In this document: in pieces, positions 10,558-22,460 of the stretch | How positions within the stretch are numbered: the first letter of the stretch is position 1 | How the letters are laid out: each line of letters opens with the position of its first letter | NCBI GenBank assembly: GCA_013399305.1 | Contig: VXAI01000095.1 | Coordinates: forward strand, 2,797,422-2,861,421 | DNA: 64,000 nucleotides | Source: Rostratula benghalensis | Lineage: Eukaryota > Chordata > Aves > Charadriiformes > Rostratulidae | Reading direction: 5' to 3' | Program-made: the position numbers and the translations under genes | The notes under the pieces: model-generated | The model's database searches: none | The model's input: the letters and a program-made list of their open reading frames with translations, nothing else | What the model was told of the DNA's origin: nothing

Positions 10558-12606
10558 GAACAGCCATTTCCTCATGACACGAGAACATATAAGAGATTAT
10601 TTTAATGAGGTCCAAGTAATGAGAGCCCTTAATTCAAGGATACCAAGAGGCAAAGCTTTTCCCCTGGCCTAGAAGCAGCCAAAACAAACCTGACTTATCC
10701 CAGACACAGAAGCGGTCTGCGAATCCCGCAGAGAGCCCCTGCCCAGCATCGGTGCATGACCTGGGCTTGGTACCATCCCTCTTCCCACCTTCCAAGGAGA
10801 GGTCGGAGGGGGAGGATTAAAACTTCCTCTCTTTGACATTGTATTGACAGGTAGAATTTTTCATCACACTAGCCTCTTTTACCAGGCTTGTTATGTCTTC
10901 TCTCAGTCCGTGAGTTTGTACCCACACATGTGTTTTGAAGGCAACAAGGGAGGGGAGGATAAGGAAAAGGGGAAAGAAAGAGAAGTCCCCTGAAGCTGAA
11001 TGTCCTCTTCCAGGGAATGAAACCCTGAAATTCTGTGGCTGACACCATCCTCCAGCAAAACTGCAGCAAGGAGGTTGCCAAGATAAGAGAACCCCAAGGA
11101 AGCAAGCAACTAAATAAATAAGTACATGGAGAAAGGAAGTTTTTGTTTTGATTTCTTGTTAGTCATGATATTTAGCCTTTTATCGCAGCAAAGTTCCCAT
11201 CCACCCCCGTGAAATCCGGTGCTATATATTCTTCACTAGTAACAACAACAATGCTAAGAAGTCTGAGAGCAGGGAGCAGGCGGTCAAATGTACTTCTTGG
11301 TCCAGCTGTGTTTAGTTTTCAGATGCCCATGTGTTCCTTGTTAGGCTGTCTTCCAGCCCTCCTCTGCCTTCTTTTCTATTCTTCACAGTCCAAAACTATG
11401 AACCAATTACAGACCACAGAGTCAGCTATTTACCCCCTCCTGCCTTTACACAGCTATTTCCTGCCTGCTATCAGCAAAGTTAGACAAAGATGACAACAAG
11501 CCCAAGGTTTTTACCATAAGTTGAACCATAAGTGGGGACCTGAAAACACCCTAAAGCTGTTATATTTTATGTAGGGGAAAATTTGAAAAGGATTATCTGA
11601 GGAAAGCAATCAGGTCCAGACTGAAATCTATCTCACTGGTGTTTATATGATAAAATAATTGCCATTTAGGCCTCTATCACACTTGGAATATGAATCATAT
11701 GTCTGGAGGGCTCTCCTGCAGAGGTTCGGGGGCAGAGCTTCCTTCTTCACCGTTAGTAGCCTCTCTGGAGGTGCACATGGGTCTTCAGGCCAAAGAAAAC
11801 AGTTGTGATTACGGAGTGATAGAGGCAGCCACATGCTGATTCAAAGACCTATAATCTTCTCCCCTTCCACCCTCCCCCTCCCAAAAGCAACAAGTCTGTA
11901 AAACTCATTCACTCGCCAGAGGCTGTTTATTCTGTTTAATGGCCACCTATCACCCCTTCACTCATTCTTTTTAGATTTACTAGACAAGCACAAAGCAAAT
12001 TAGTGCAAAATGCTTTCAGTCAAGTGTCAGGTGGAATCAGACTTGATGAATACTATACTGCTGGGCTTTATAACTGTAGGAACACATATACTGACAACAT
12101 TGTCTCCCTCAATTAAAGCTATGCTGCCCGTTTTCTGAATCCCTCATGGAATCCTCCCCCCGCCCCAAGTCAAACCCATAACTTTTTAATATCTTATTTT
12201 AATAAAGACATTTGGATATGCACTGCGATGGTGCAAATGGAGAAATCTCAATGCTAGAATTTTTACGCTGTGTTTCAAAAACACATTCTTCAAAGGAAAT
12301 ATTTCAGTGACACACTGATCTGCAGCAAAGTGTGGATATGTTCAAAAATAGCACCGTGTCTGAACCTTGTAATGTAATATTTATAGTATGTATCTTGCTA
12401 ACTTGCCATAGAAATGAGTGTCCATTGTTGCTCATCCATAAATACACAAGGCCAAAGGGGTGGGAGTAAGGGTGGAGAGGGGGCCTGGTTTCTTCTTGAC
12501 AAGGCAGGGCAGAGGTGTACTCTCCCCCTTAGAGCTAATGCGTGGAGCACTCCACACGCATCAGGGGGGAGCATAACCCCAAGGGGAGCGCATGGGTTTC
12601 TAGCAG
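10558..12606. other. non-coding DNA with regulatory-looking parts
   Basis: No gene supported. Segments 10575-10680 and 11910-12135 have the mixed-complexity, repeat-free look of conserved non-coding elements, with several TAAT/ATTA cores, but conservation cannot be tested from one sequence. The remainder is unremarkable. Confidence 0.4.
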
Positions 12607-12672
12607 CGTGACTCCCATTAAAGTCAATAGGAGCCATGTGGCTGAAACCCACACACAGATCTCAGAAAATTC
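12607..12672. repeat. possible ancient amniote interspersed repeat
   Basis: It contains ACTCCCATTAAAGTCAATAG followed by GAGCCATGTGGCTGAAA. The near-palindromic CCATTGA(C/A)TTCAATGG-type motif is typical of old repeats widespread in reptile and bird genomes. The family name is not known to me with certainty. Confidence 0.4.
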
Positions 12673-15600
12673 ACCCCCTGAGCCAAAAACATGCCTCTGA
12701 AGATGGATTGTATCTGACGGGCACAGCTCAGAGTAATGAGCTGAGGATGCCGCGCTGCCCCAGGGATGCAGCCTAACGCTGCTTGTTTTTGCTGGGACAC
12801 AGCAGACCAGCACGGAGCACAGGACATCCCACACCATCCAAACATGCTTAAAAAGGCTTGCTTTTGGTTTTCCCTGAGCTGAGGGGCTGTGATTAAGGCA
12901 GGTTCCTGTGAGCAGCGGGATGTCAGCCACTGTAATTACAGTGAGCTTGCAATGGCATCCAGGCGCAGAAAGCTACACCAGAAATAGGCACAGAACAATA
13001 ACAACCCCACGGATGGACTGGGATGCCTGCTTTGAAGAGGGAGACACTACCAGGTTGCCTGGAGGAAAGATTTCAGTCATATCACTGTAGCCACGTAGCG
13101 GCCACCCGGCTCAGAGCCTGCATGACAGCGATTCTCCTCTACCAGCGAAAACAGAGTGCGATGCTGCAGGCTGCCATGAGAATACATCATATATTTTTTT
13201 CCAGCAGGTAGAGCAAGCTGATGTTGGTCTCATTACAGGCCGTGGTTGTAAGAATTGTCGTAACAACAATTTTGGAGACAACAGACACACAGAGAAGCTA
13301 CAGAGAAATGACGCATGTTTTAAGGCATTCTGATACCATGGTGATAAGAGTGGTATAAATAATGGAGCAAGAAAGATGGATCCAATCCTCTGTATCAAAA
13401 CTATCTTATGCCCCTTCTCAAGGCCTAAAAAGATTAAACAGAGATACTTTAACCAAATGCAGTAAATAATCAAAACATAGTCATTTCTCCTCTACTGTTT
13501 AAATTCCAGTTAGGCTGTCAAAGGAAGTGAAGGAAGGTAGACTTTTAAAAGTATCATCCTATTTCCTCATCAGGGTAAATTCACAGGTAAAATCTGGTTC
13601 TGCAGCATATTATAGTGCCTAAAAGCAACCCGAAACAGGGATGAGAGAGATGAATAAGGACTTTTCTGCAGGTGTATTCCATGAATGTCTTTTATGGATG
13701 CCAAGTTGAGGATAAAATCTAATTTACAGCTCTAAATTGGAAACATGCACAGACCCTTTGGAATGCATGTTATTAGTAAGCCAGCTTAGAAGTCTGCATT
13801 AACTCATGACCAGTTGCAGTAAGGAGAAGAATATCATAATTATTTCCTCGACTGCTCCATCTGAGAGCAGAAAGTGCCCAAATGAATTCATGTTCAGCTG
13901 AATGGCACCAACCCATTAATTTTATTCTAATTCCCCCCACCCCTATAAACTTAGTGATGGGCAAATAGGCAAACTATTTCCTACCTTCTAGTATTTGTAT
14001 GTTTTAAGTTCAACATATCCTTTTTTTCCCTTCCAAACTCTTAGCCCCCGGTTCCTTAATAAAGCCACCACCATGGTGATAACCCACTCAGGGTGAACAG
14101 GTAAAGAACGGGAAGGAGGACAGAAAAAAAGACAATCTTTAAGACATTGCTCAACACAAATCAGTGCCTGCCTTTCAGGCCACAAACAGAAAAGTGAAAC
14201 TTAAGGCATAAAGATGGGGTCAGCTGTAACAGGTCTGCTATGTACAAGTGCCCTGAAAATCAGAAATTTTGATACATAAGAAAAATGTGTGTTTCATTTA
14301 GTATGGGAAAGGCTATTCTCTACCCGAGGCCTTCTGTTTTTCTAGAGAAAAGCACATAGGATAGAATTCATCAACCACAGTTCAGCCATCTCTGGAAGTT
14401 TATGTATCTGTGAGACTTTTAGTCTAGATAGTCCATGTCTATAGCTGGTGAATGGATGCACAGTACAGATTTTTTCATGCCAAAGGATTTTGATATCTAA
14501 TCTAAATATATGACCTTGTAGAGGCTCCTCTCTCTCCATGGTGCGTCCTAAACTGCTACCTAAATTACTGCTCCAGATTTAGCAGAGGCACTTTCCTGAC
14601 CTATCATCTGCCCTCAGTACTAGGCTTCTCCATTGAATTTATTCAACCACAAGGTGGCAAATTCTTTACCAGAAAAATGTCATTTTCCTTTTCCCAGCAA
14701 CCAGCCTCAGCAGCACACACATGACAACAAATCCTGCAGCCCAGTTTCAGCAGATAGAAATCAGAATAGTTTCATCAACCAGACTAAGCCTTTTGAGCAT
14801 TTCAATCTTTTTCTGAGGGTAGAAAATTTTTGTAAAAATTAGAAAAATGTGTAACGCAAAAGTTTACCAAAGAAGCCTGTGAAAACAAGCTTGTAATATT
14901 TACAGCAATTGTCTCCTCTCGACTGTGGTTTCATTTCCTATAGTATTTATAACGGGGTCTTATTAATTCCATAGGGAGCTGAGAACTTGGCGTTTAATCC
15001 TGCCAAGGAAAAGCAGCTAAGAATGAAAATTTCACCTACAAATCAAAGGTGCAGAGTCATCATTCCTACTAAATAATTCACCAAGATTTAATACGCTAGC
15101 TTTATAAAACAATTATGGAAACAAAACCTGTTTCAATTTCCTCTTTCATTTTAAGATGTGACTAATATTAAAGTAGGATCAGAGGCTTGTATCTGTGGTA
15201 CTTAAACCAGACTCCTTGTGTGTCACTGCTATCTCACCTGTGAGGTTCTTTAAGGTTGTCAGAAGAAATGAAAGTTGTTGGCTTTAATTACTCTTGCTGA
15301 ATGGTTACACTGGGGAAAGTGGAAGAGAGTTGCAGGAAGCAGGCTTCCTGTTTAGTAAAAAAGCTTTCCAAAAGTGTAATAAATAGGAAAAACAACAGAT
15401 AAAAATGAAAAGCAACACCGGGCGGTTATTAAAATAAAAACTGCAATGTCTAAAAGAATGAGAAATAGAAAGCATTTTGATACCTTATTGCCATGTGTGT
15501 TCACGTGGTCTGGTTTGAGTTATTGTCTGTGTGGACTCCAGAAATGTTTTAGAAAAATCTTCTTTAATAGTTCCCTGCCTTCTTGACTGATTAATGAGAA

Positions 15601-15899
15601 TGTAATGATAGATTTTCATCCTCCAGTCCTTTCTTCTGGTAACATAAACAGTCTGACAATAGTTCAATTAATAATAAACAAAAGCCCAGAAGCCCAACTT
15701 CTCCCACAGAAAGGATGACAGGGAGAGGCTACGGCAATTTGCCTACGCATTCCTGGCAACAGAGATGTTCTGACCCAAAATACACTTTGGAGACAAGGTC
15801 TGAGAGCTGGATAAGAAAGAACAATCAGCAAATCTATTTTTTTGGAAACCAAACGATGATGATTCAGCGTCAGTAACACAGAACAGACAAAACAATAAT
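12673..15899. other. non-coding DNA, no gene seen
   Basis: Mostly unique. The part up to about 13250 is richer in G+C than its surroundings and carries several overlapping frames (up to 131 codons, minus strand 12535-12930) without recognisable domains. From 13300 to 15900 it is AT-rich with no repeat recognised. Confidence 0.5.
13253..13271. promoter_or_regulatory. convergent pair of SOX-type motifs
   Basis: AATTGT and ACAATT lie 7 bp apart as an inverted pair. ACAAT/ATTGT is the core bound by SOX-family HMG proteins, which can bind paired sites as dimers. Only the motif arrangement is seen; binding is inference, and short motifs like this arise by chance. Confidence 0.25.
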
Positions 15900-16960
15900 A
15901 AGTGGCAAAAGGCTAGCCTGGTGTCGCTGGTGGCTGTAGGGAGCCTCACCACACTAATGCCTGGCCCCAAGCCCACCAGAGCACAGGAAAAGCCCTTGGA
16001 GAGTCTGAGCTGTGCCAGGACATGCACACTGTGGCTGAGGAGCTCAGGGAGTATCAGGTACCAGGAGAAAGCAGCAGTTCATGTGCCATCGGCTGAGAGC
16101 CAAAAGTCCCTGTCACTGCTAGAGCAGGAAGGTCTCCACTTTGTATGTCTGTCTATAGAAAGCTGCAGTGATGGCAGCTCATCCCCCACCCCACCACTCT
16201 CTTGAGGTGTTTCACCCTCACTAGATCATCACCCCGGCACTGGCAAGCAGAGACAAGTCCATCCCTGCCATCAACTTACTACAGGCACTTTGACAATTCT
16301 TTCAACCTCCACTTCCCATTGGTGGCAATGAGCCATGATGGCGCTCTCCTTGAGGCTGCCCCCTTTTCACGCCATAGAGAGGGAGAATCCCCAGCTACTT
16401 GGCACTGTTGAAGAAGTCACTCCAATGAAAGCAATCAGAGGAGCGATGGGGTACGATCCAGCTGCCAAGACTGCAGCTGCCACATGGCCAGCAGCAGAAC
16501 AAACTTGGGAACTTGGGATCAGGTTGAGGTTACAGGTTTGCACAAAAGCTCAGGAAAGTTTCCTCCCTTTCCATTTCAGTGCTGGGCTTTATCAGCTACT
16601 GACCTGCAGGTCTCTGTAAAGGAAATATTCATGAGGCTGTGTAGGGAGGAGCAAAGGGATTTCCTTCTCGGTCAGGGAAGGCATGAGCCTGGCGACTCAG
16701 CACCGAAGACGGATGCTGGCAAGATCTACAGGAAAGCTGCAGCGACCTCAACACAAACCACCAAGGAACCTGAAGGAGGTCAAAGGAGGACAAGTGATAT
16801 TCAGGGAAGCAGGGTGGGAGACAAGGGAACGTATCCAGATGGATCAGATCCTCATATGGACTTTGCAGCGTGTGACTGGTGGGAAGAGGCCATGCTCTCC
16901 CTCCCTAGTGCAAAACTGCTTCCCTTGTTATATCCACGTCACTGAAATCAGCATATGGCT
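15900..16960. other. GC-elevated block with overlapping frames
   Basis: The block has clearly higher G+C than its flanks and a run of overlapping plus-strand frames (15921-16205, 16202-16411, 16335-16619, 16484-16945, 16683-17000). None is joined to the next by a convincing splice pair, and none shows a domain I recognise. The longest is 153 codons. GC-rich DNA has fewer stops, which alone can explain the cluster. A non-coding transcript or an old GC-rich repeat cannot be excluded. Confidence 0.35.
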
Positions 16961-17073
16961 TGCTATCTCCGAAGGTTATTGTACTGACAGCATTTTCTAG
17001 CGTAATGTGAAGCCATAATCTGCTGCTGACTGGAAGTGAGGAAAAGCCAAGACTTTCTGCTGGCTAAACTGCA

Positions 17074-17172
17074 GAACCGAGAGTCAGGAATCTGAATAAT
17101 TTTTCCAGCTCAGCCAGTGGTTCACTCCATACTGTCGATTACACCACTTGGACTCAGTTCCCACTGGTGAAA
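17074..17172 (+). repeat. MIR-type SINE relic
   Basis: The order AGAGTCAGGAATCTG, TTTCCAGCTCAGCCAGTGGTT and GATTACACCACTTGG, then CTCAGTTCCCACTGGTG, parallels MIR (GAGTCAGGA, TTCCAGCTCTGCCACTGA, TGTGTGACCTTGGG, CTCAGTTTCCCCATCTGT). The AAGTCACTTAACC segment is deleted. Confidence 0.6.
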
Positions 17173-18852
17173 GGAAAAGGGTAACAACATTTTCTATTGT
17201 CGGGTGACTTGAAACTTAATTAATGTTTTCTATGTGTGATGATCCTCAAAGGGGAGATGCCAAACATCACAAAGCACTTGGCACCTCTTTTTTTCTCTCC
17301 CAGCCTCCAAGTCAGCTAAGCGTCTTGATTATCATAAAATCACACAATAATCTGTGTCTTTTCTGCCTGTTACTGCTGGTGGATTCATGACAAGGACTGC
17401 ATAAAAATGATCCCACTTTCCCAGACTCTACAACTCATATGGCAGGCCAAGAGAGAACCTGACAAAGAGGTGAACTCTTCTGCACCCATGTCACTTTTTT
17501 TCCCATATTTTACAGCTTCAGAGAAGCTTGTTGAAGTTCACTGCCTGCTACCTGGTTGGCAGGTCTTGCTCAGAAATTATTTCATTCATTATCAGTACAT
17601 TTTCAGAACTGGATGCTTTTTACACTGCCAAAGAGTAAGCGCCATAAAGCGGTTGTGAAAAATGCGTTGGCTGACATAAACCAGCCTCTGCTGGATGCAC
17701 TAAATATGTCAAAGCAAACTCAGACACTCCTTTAACTCAGTAGATGCAGCATCATGGGGAGAAGTGCGTTCTACTCCCAGCAAGCAAGAATAACAGCTCA
17801 AACATTTAAGGACTCCACCTTATTTCTCCCCTGGTGAAACAAAACATAGATTTTATTACCCACTATATAACTCACTCTGTTTACAGTTTGCATAATATTT
17901 TTTTTCTCTTTCCAAATACATTTCACTTTTATCAGCTTCAGTGGCTTTACACCTGACAGAACCAAAGTCTGAACCGTGCCGTTTAAAGACATCTCAGAAA
18001 CTGCAAGGCAGAGGTAAGGCTTGCTATCACATGTATTTTCAGGCCAAGTTTTTACCTCTGTTATTGCTCCTACAATACCTCCCTGAGCTTTCAGAGCTCT
18101 CATTTTACCCTCAGTACAAATTAGGATAATCCCTGGTTTTGGACAAGACTCACTACCGGATCCAAACAGCCCATATACTAAATCTATTGCAAAGTATGAC
18201 TTCCTGAACATTTCAAAGTTGGATTACAATACCAGTTGAGTACATGATTTAAAAATAGAAGGAAAAAACCCTTAAGCATGGCCACAGAAAAATGACACCA
18301 CATCTTGCAATGTTCCTTTAAAAAAAGGAAGACAAGAAAAAAGCAAATAAAAGATGGCTGGCTGCCAGAGTTTTGCGTTAACTTGAAGTGCAGAGGTGAT
18401 TTTTAATGCTTCAAACATCATTCATGAAATATTATATGTATAATTTGTACTCAAAATAACACGCAAGCTCTCCAAGGAAACATTAAAATAAATAGCTTCT
18501 TTAACTCTTTTGTACCTAGATTGTATCTTATTTTGATGAATCAATAAAAGAGAGACATAAGATTGATGCAGGACAGATCAGTAGGGCAATCATGTACTTT
18601 ATTACATATTTATGAGTCTGAAAGATCAAAGGATGTTTTTATGCACATAACTTGGCAAATGTGTTTTGCCACGTTCAGATATATTCCAAGTGACTTTAGC
18701 AGGAATGTGAAAGAAGCTGGCATGCTGCCCACAGTGCTATTTGGTAAGACTTTGAATGATGGTGGGATTACAAACCATGATAATAAAAACACATACAGCA
18801 TAACATTGATGCATGTAAACAGTATATACAAATGCATATGTGTGATTGTATA
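17173..18852. other. unique non-coding DNA
   Basis: No gene supported. Short frames only, the longest being 137 codons on the minus strand (17798-18211) without a domain. Confidence 0.5.
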
Positions 18853-18908
18853 ATGTGTGTATATACAACATATTGCAACGTCTACGCACGTGCATGCATG
18901 CATACGCG
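18853..18908. repeat. alternating purine-pyrimidine tract
   Basis: Strict alternation at 18853-18867 and again for 26 bp at 18883-18908. The second run includes three CpG steps and GCATGCATGC. This composition favours left-handed Z-DNA under supercoiling. It is a degenerate microsatellite. Confidence 0.6.
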
Positions 18909-21072
18909 AACTACAGCCTTGATTCAACATCTCTTTAAGACACTGGAAATCTTACTTTTTCTCTTAGCAGACACCACATCAGGCCTCAAATCAACATGGC
19001 ACATCCACGTCTCCTTGGGTTATTGTCAGACTCTACTACTGTTAAGTAGGTACTAAGATGGAAGAAATACCTCCACTACCAACAGAACCTGTACTTCTTC
19101 CTTCTCCCAACTTTTGCATATAGGCATTTCAAATCTTAAGATCACATTAACATGAAGTGCCTCAGCATAGGAGGGTAGAGAACATCCCGCTATGGCTTAA
19201 TCAGATCAGAGGCAGGTTGATTCACACACATGCAGTGTCACCCAACTGATAGCGTGTCCCTGCAGCAGCAGGTGCTACCTGGAGAGAGGGGTGAGCTTCC
19301 CCAGCTTGCCCCTCCTAAATCCATGACTGTATAATAAAGTGGCATTCAATAATTCTCATTATCCCTAATATATAGAAATATTGAATATATCTGCACTACA
19401 GGTGGAGGCACATTTGCAGCACAGTTGGAGCAGCCCAAGGCAGGTTAAAATCTTGCATGCTCTTTCTGATAAAATGGCAAGGACAAGGACTTTGAGGTAA
19501 CAAGTGTATGCCCAGAAGGGAGAGGGTTACTGAATTTCCCCAGGACTGATAGATGCGTGTAGTCTAGAAGAGCTTAGTTGGATCCCCAAAATCTGCTACA
19601 GGTTTCCTATGGTACCCAGGACAAGTCACTTTTTAACACAGTTTGGAGAACATCAGTTTCCTATGATTCCATCTCAAGTATTGCTGCTTTCAGAACTACT
19701 CATAACTAACAACACAGCTGAGGAGTTATATTTAATATCTCTGCAAATCTCACCCAAGATGGGCCTCAAACATGGCTAAAATATTCATGCATCCAGAGTC
19801 TTCAGATCCCCTTTATATGTCCTCAAAACAAAACTGTCACTCATTTCTTATTTGCAAAGTGATAATAATACTTCTCAGACACAGAGGGGATTGACTAGGA
19901 AGATCAGCTCCTGTGAAGGTAGGGAGATTGACAGAAAAGCACACATCTTTCTGAATCCAAGAAAAGAACAGCAGGACTGGTACCGTTCTGCTTTCCCAAT
20001 TTTCTTACTATTATTTAAAAGTTAATGGTAATTCTTGTTAGATTTAGCAGCACTTGATTGATTCAAAGATGCTGTAGAGGCCTGTCAAAATGTGCTAAAA
20101 TATACAGTACCTGCCAACACCACATAGAGAACATCAGGATATTACCTGCAGCTACAGGAGGGGTGGGCCTTGGGATCTGTCACGGCTTGAAAGGTGCTAC
20201 CAACATTTAAAATAAAAAGCCAGTGAAAATAACCATGTTACTTTTTAGAGTCCCAATACAGAGGCATTAGGCATTAGACAACCATCATCTCTCTTACTCT
20301 GTTCTCGATTCATGTAAATACTGCACTAATTCAGGCCAGGGTTAAGATTAACACGTCATGGTCTGGCTATTAAAACACACCACAGCAACTTTCTCTTTCC
20401 TTCTCCTGCTCCCCCTCCTCTTTGCTTATCAAGGAAGGCAGTTCTCCTCCATTTCCCTTGGCCCTTGGGACTTTGGTTCCAGAATCCTCACAAATACCTA
20501 TGCATCTGTGATCCTGCATTTATTTGGCCATTAAGCATTTTCCAGCACAAGCCCACTGACTGTGAACCTCAACTTTCCTTTTTCAATTTTTTTTTCAAGT
20601 CATTGTGAGTTTTGATGCCCTGAATATTCCTTTGACCTCGGTGTTTACACCCTTCCAGCATCAACGAGGTGTACCCATGGTTGGTGGTATACATCAGCCC
20701 GCTTCACGGGTTTTTTTGATTCTTTTGTAAGTCATTCGCTCAAGCTTCCTTATCTACTTGTTTCTCCCTTTTCTGAATTATCTTCCTTTTGTTGGCATCA
20801 TTGTGACTGAAGTGCCCAGAAATGAAGTATTCTGATATCTGATGGGTCAGACTTGACATGCTGTGCCTACCCTAAGTACCATTAAGGAACCTCTCATCCT
20901 GATACCTTCCCAAGTGGTCACCTTAATGACAGGCCTAGACAGCCCAGACTCTGAAGTAATTTTTTCGTGCTATCCATACTGGCAGATTTGTTGCTCTTTG
21001 GGTTTTTTTCCCAAGTTTTACCTGTGTTTATCAATAGTTACTTTTACAAAGGTCTCCTTAGTGTCTCAGGGG
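18909..21072. other. non-coding DNA, possible MIR fragments
   Basis: No gene seen. GGACAAGTCACTTTTTAACA at 19619-19638 with CATCAGTTTCC after it, and TTGCAAAGTGATAATAATAC near 19852, each resemble parts of a MIR. They are separated by about 170 bp, so either one interrupted copy or chance. A pyrimidine-rich stretch lies at 20390-20460. Confidence 0.4.
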
Positions 21073-21190
21073 TTGATTCAATGAAGCCTTTAAGCTGCTG
21101 TTTAGAGTTAAGCACATGAATAAGCTTCCATTTGAAGACAATAGGACTAAATGGCTCACAAGGCAATATACATTTAAGTGTTTTTGTAAA
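21073..21190. repeat. ancient amniote repeat, TTAAGCACATG type
   Basis: It shows TTGATTCAATGAAGC, AGAGTTAAGCACATGAAT, GAAGACAATAGGACTAA and CATTTAAGTG in order. This parallels an old repeat common in reptiles and birds, in which TTAAGCACATGCTTAA and a CAATGGGACTA segment lie in inverted arrangement. The copy is heavily diverged. A related copy lies at 35528-35636. Confidence 0.5.
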
Positions 21191-22317
21191 TTAAGCTGTA
21201 ATTGTTCCACAGTCTTGTGGGATTCTTCTTTTTTCTATTTTTTTTTTAAGGAAAAAAAAGGAATCCAACCATCTCATCTCTATGTTTAACACTGCATTTC
21301 TGGTTACCTGCTGGTAGCAAGGCTGTTATTTTCAAAAACTATGAATGGATTCTTACAGTCCAAATGTTTATTAAAATAACAATTATTAAATACCACACCT
21401 CACCACATCCCCAAACCACACCCAGGTCCTTCTGTGTGTGGAACTTGGCAAACAAGGGTGTTACAAGCCAGCTGTGATCTCCAACAGTACCAGGCAACAT
21501 TGAATTGCAGCAAACTTAACAACTTTATTATTCTAAATATTAGCACTACTGATGAACCTTTACTCTGTTTCAACAGATACATAATTAATTAATTTACAAG
21601 ACCTGCAGGAGAAGGTTTGTCTCCACAGGAAGGGGCTTTGGCAGAGTTGCTGGCAGCGTTTCAGGTGGGTGGGTTCAATTTATAGTGCTAGCCACAAGCT
21701 TTTGTTCACATGCAGGAAAGTGCCCTGCAGTTACTCTGGACTTAATTATTCAGTTATAAATCCTTTGACTACAAACTGACTTAGCCCATATTCTCTCTGA
21801 GCTTCATCAGGGTGATGTTTAGTAGGGAATGAGACAACAGAAGTATCCCCGCTTTCTCCCTCCCTCTAGAGCGGCCACCAAGGGCTGGAACAGGGATGGA
21901 CTCTGCATCGCTTCACACCTACGTGGCCACAGAAGGTTTTGGAGGGTGTCAGGCAGCATGAGCCAAAACATGGCCCACAGCATTCTCACAGCTCACCAGG
22001 GCAGGTGATCCTGTTTAATTTACTAGTCCAGGTGTAGCCAGGGGAAAGCTGTGAATGCTTTTCCAGTTATGAGAAATGCACGCATCCACAAATGCTCCAC
22101 AAAGAGCACGTTGGTGTGAAGACTGCTTAAAAACCAGTGACTCAGGCAGAGCAACACGTTGTCAGCAAACAACTATATAAACAGGCTTTCCTGTGGTTGT
22201 CTTATTTAGACACAAAAAGAAAGGAGAAAATTAAAGATGGCAGCACACTGATATTGCTCATGGATGCTGTCATCTGTCACACGCTCCAGCCTAATACTCA
22301 TCTCTGCTAGCTAGAAA
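21191..22317. other. unique non-coding DNA
   Basis: No gene or clear repeat. A T run followed by an A run occurs at about 21240-21258. Confidence 0.5.
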
Positions 22318-22460
22318 GCTGTATCTACACAACTTAAGGTGAGAATTTAAAGTGAGAGTTAGACTGGTTCACAAAGCTACACGGACATGGTTATTGCAGT
22401 GCAATAGCATCTTAATTTGAATTAGTTAAAGTTAATTAGAAATGGATTTAATGAACTTCT
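22318..22460. repeat. possible ancient interspersed repeat, AT-rich
   Basis: GCTGTATCTACACAACTTAA at the left, then AAAGCTACACGGACATGG and a chain of TTAATTTGAATTAGTTAAAG. Its wording is reminiscent of old reptile/bird repeats, but the family could not be named. The TTAATT/GAATTA cores could equally be homeodomain sites. Confidence 0.3.

Noticed and set aside
16484..16945. 153-codon plus-strand frame in the GC-elevated block
   Set aside because: Higher GC reduces stop codons; no domain and no supported splice links to neighbouring frames.
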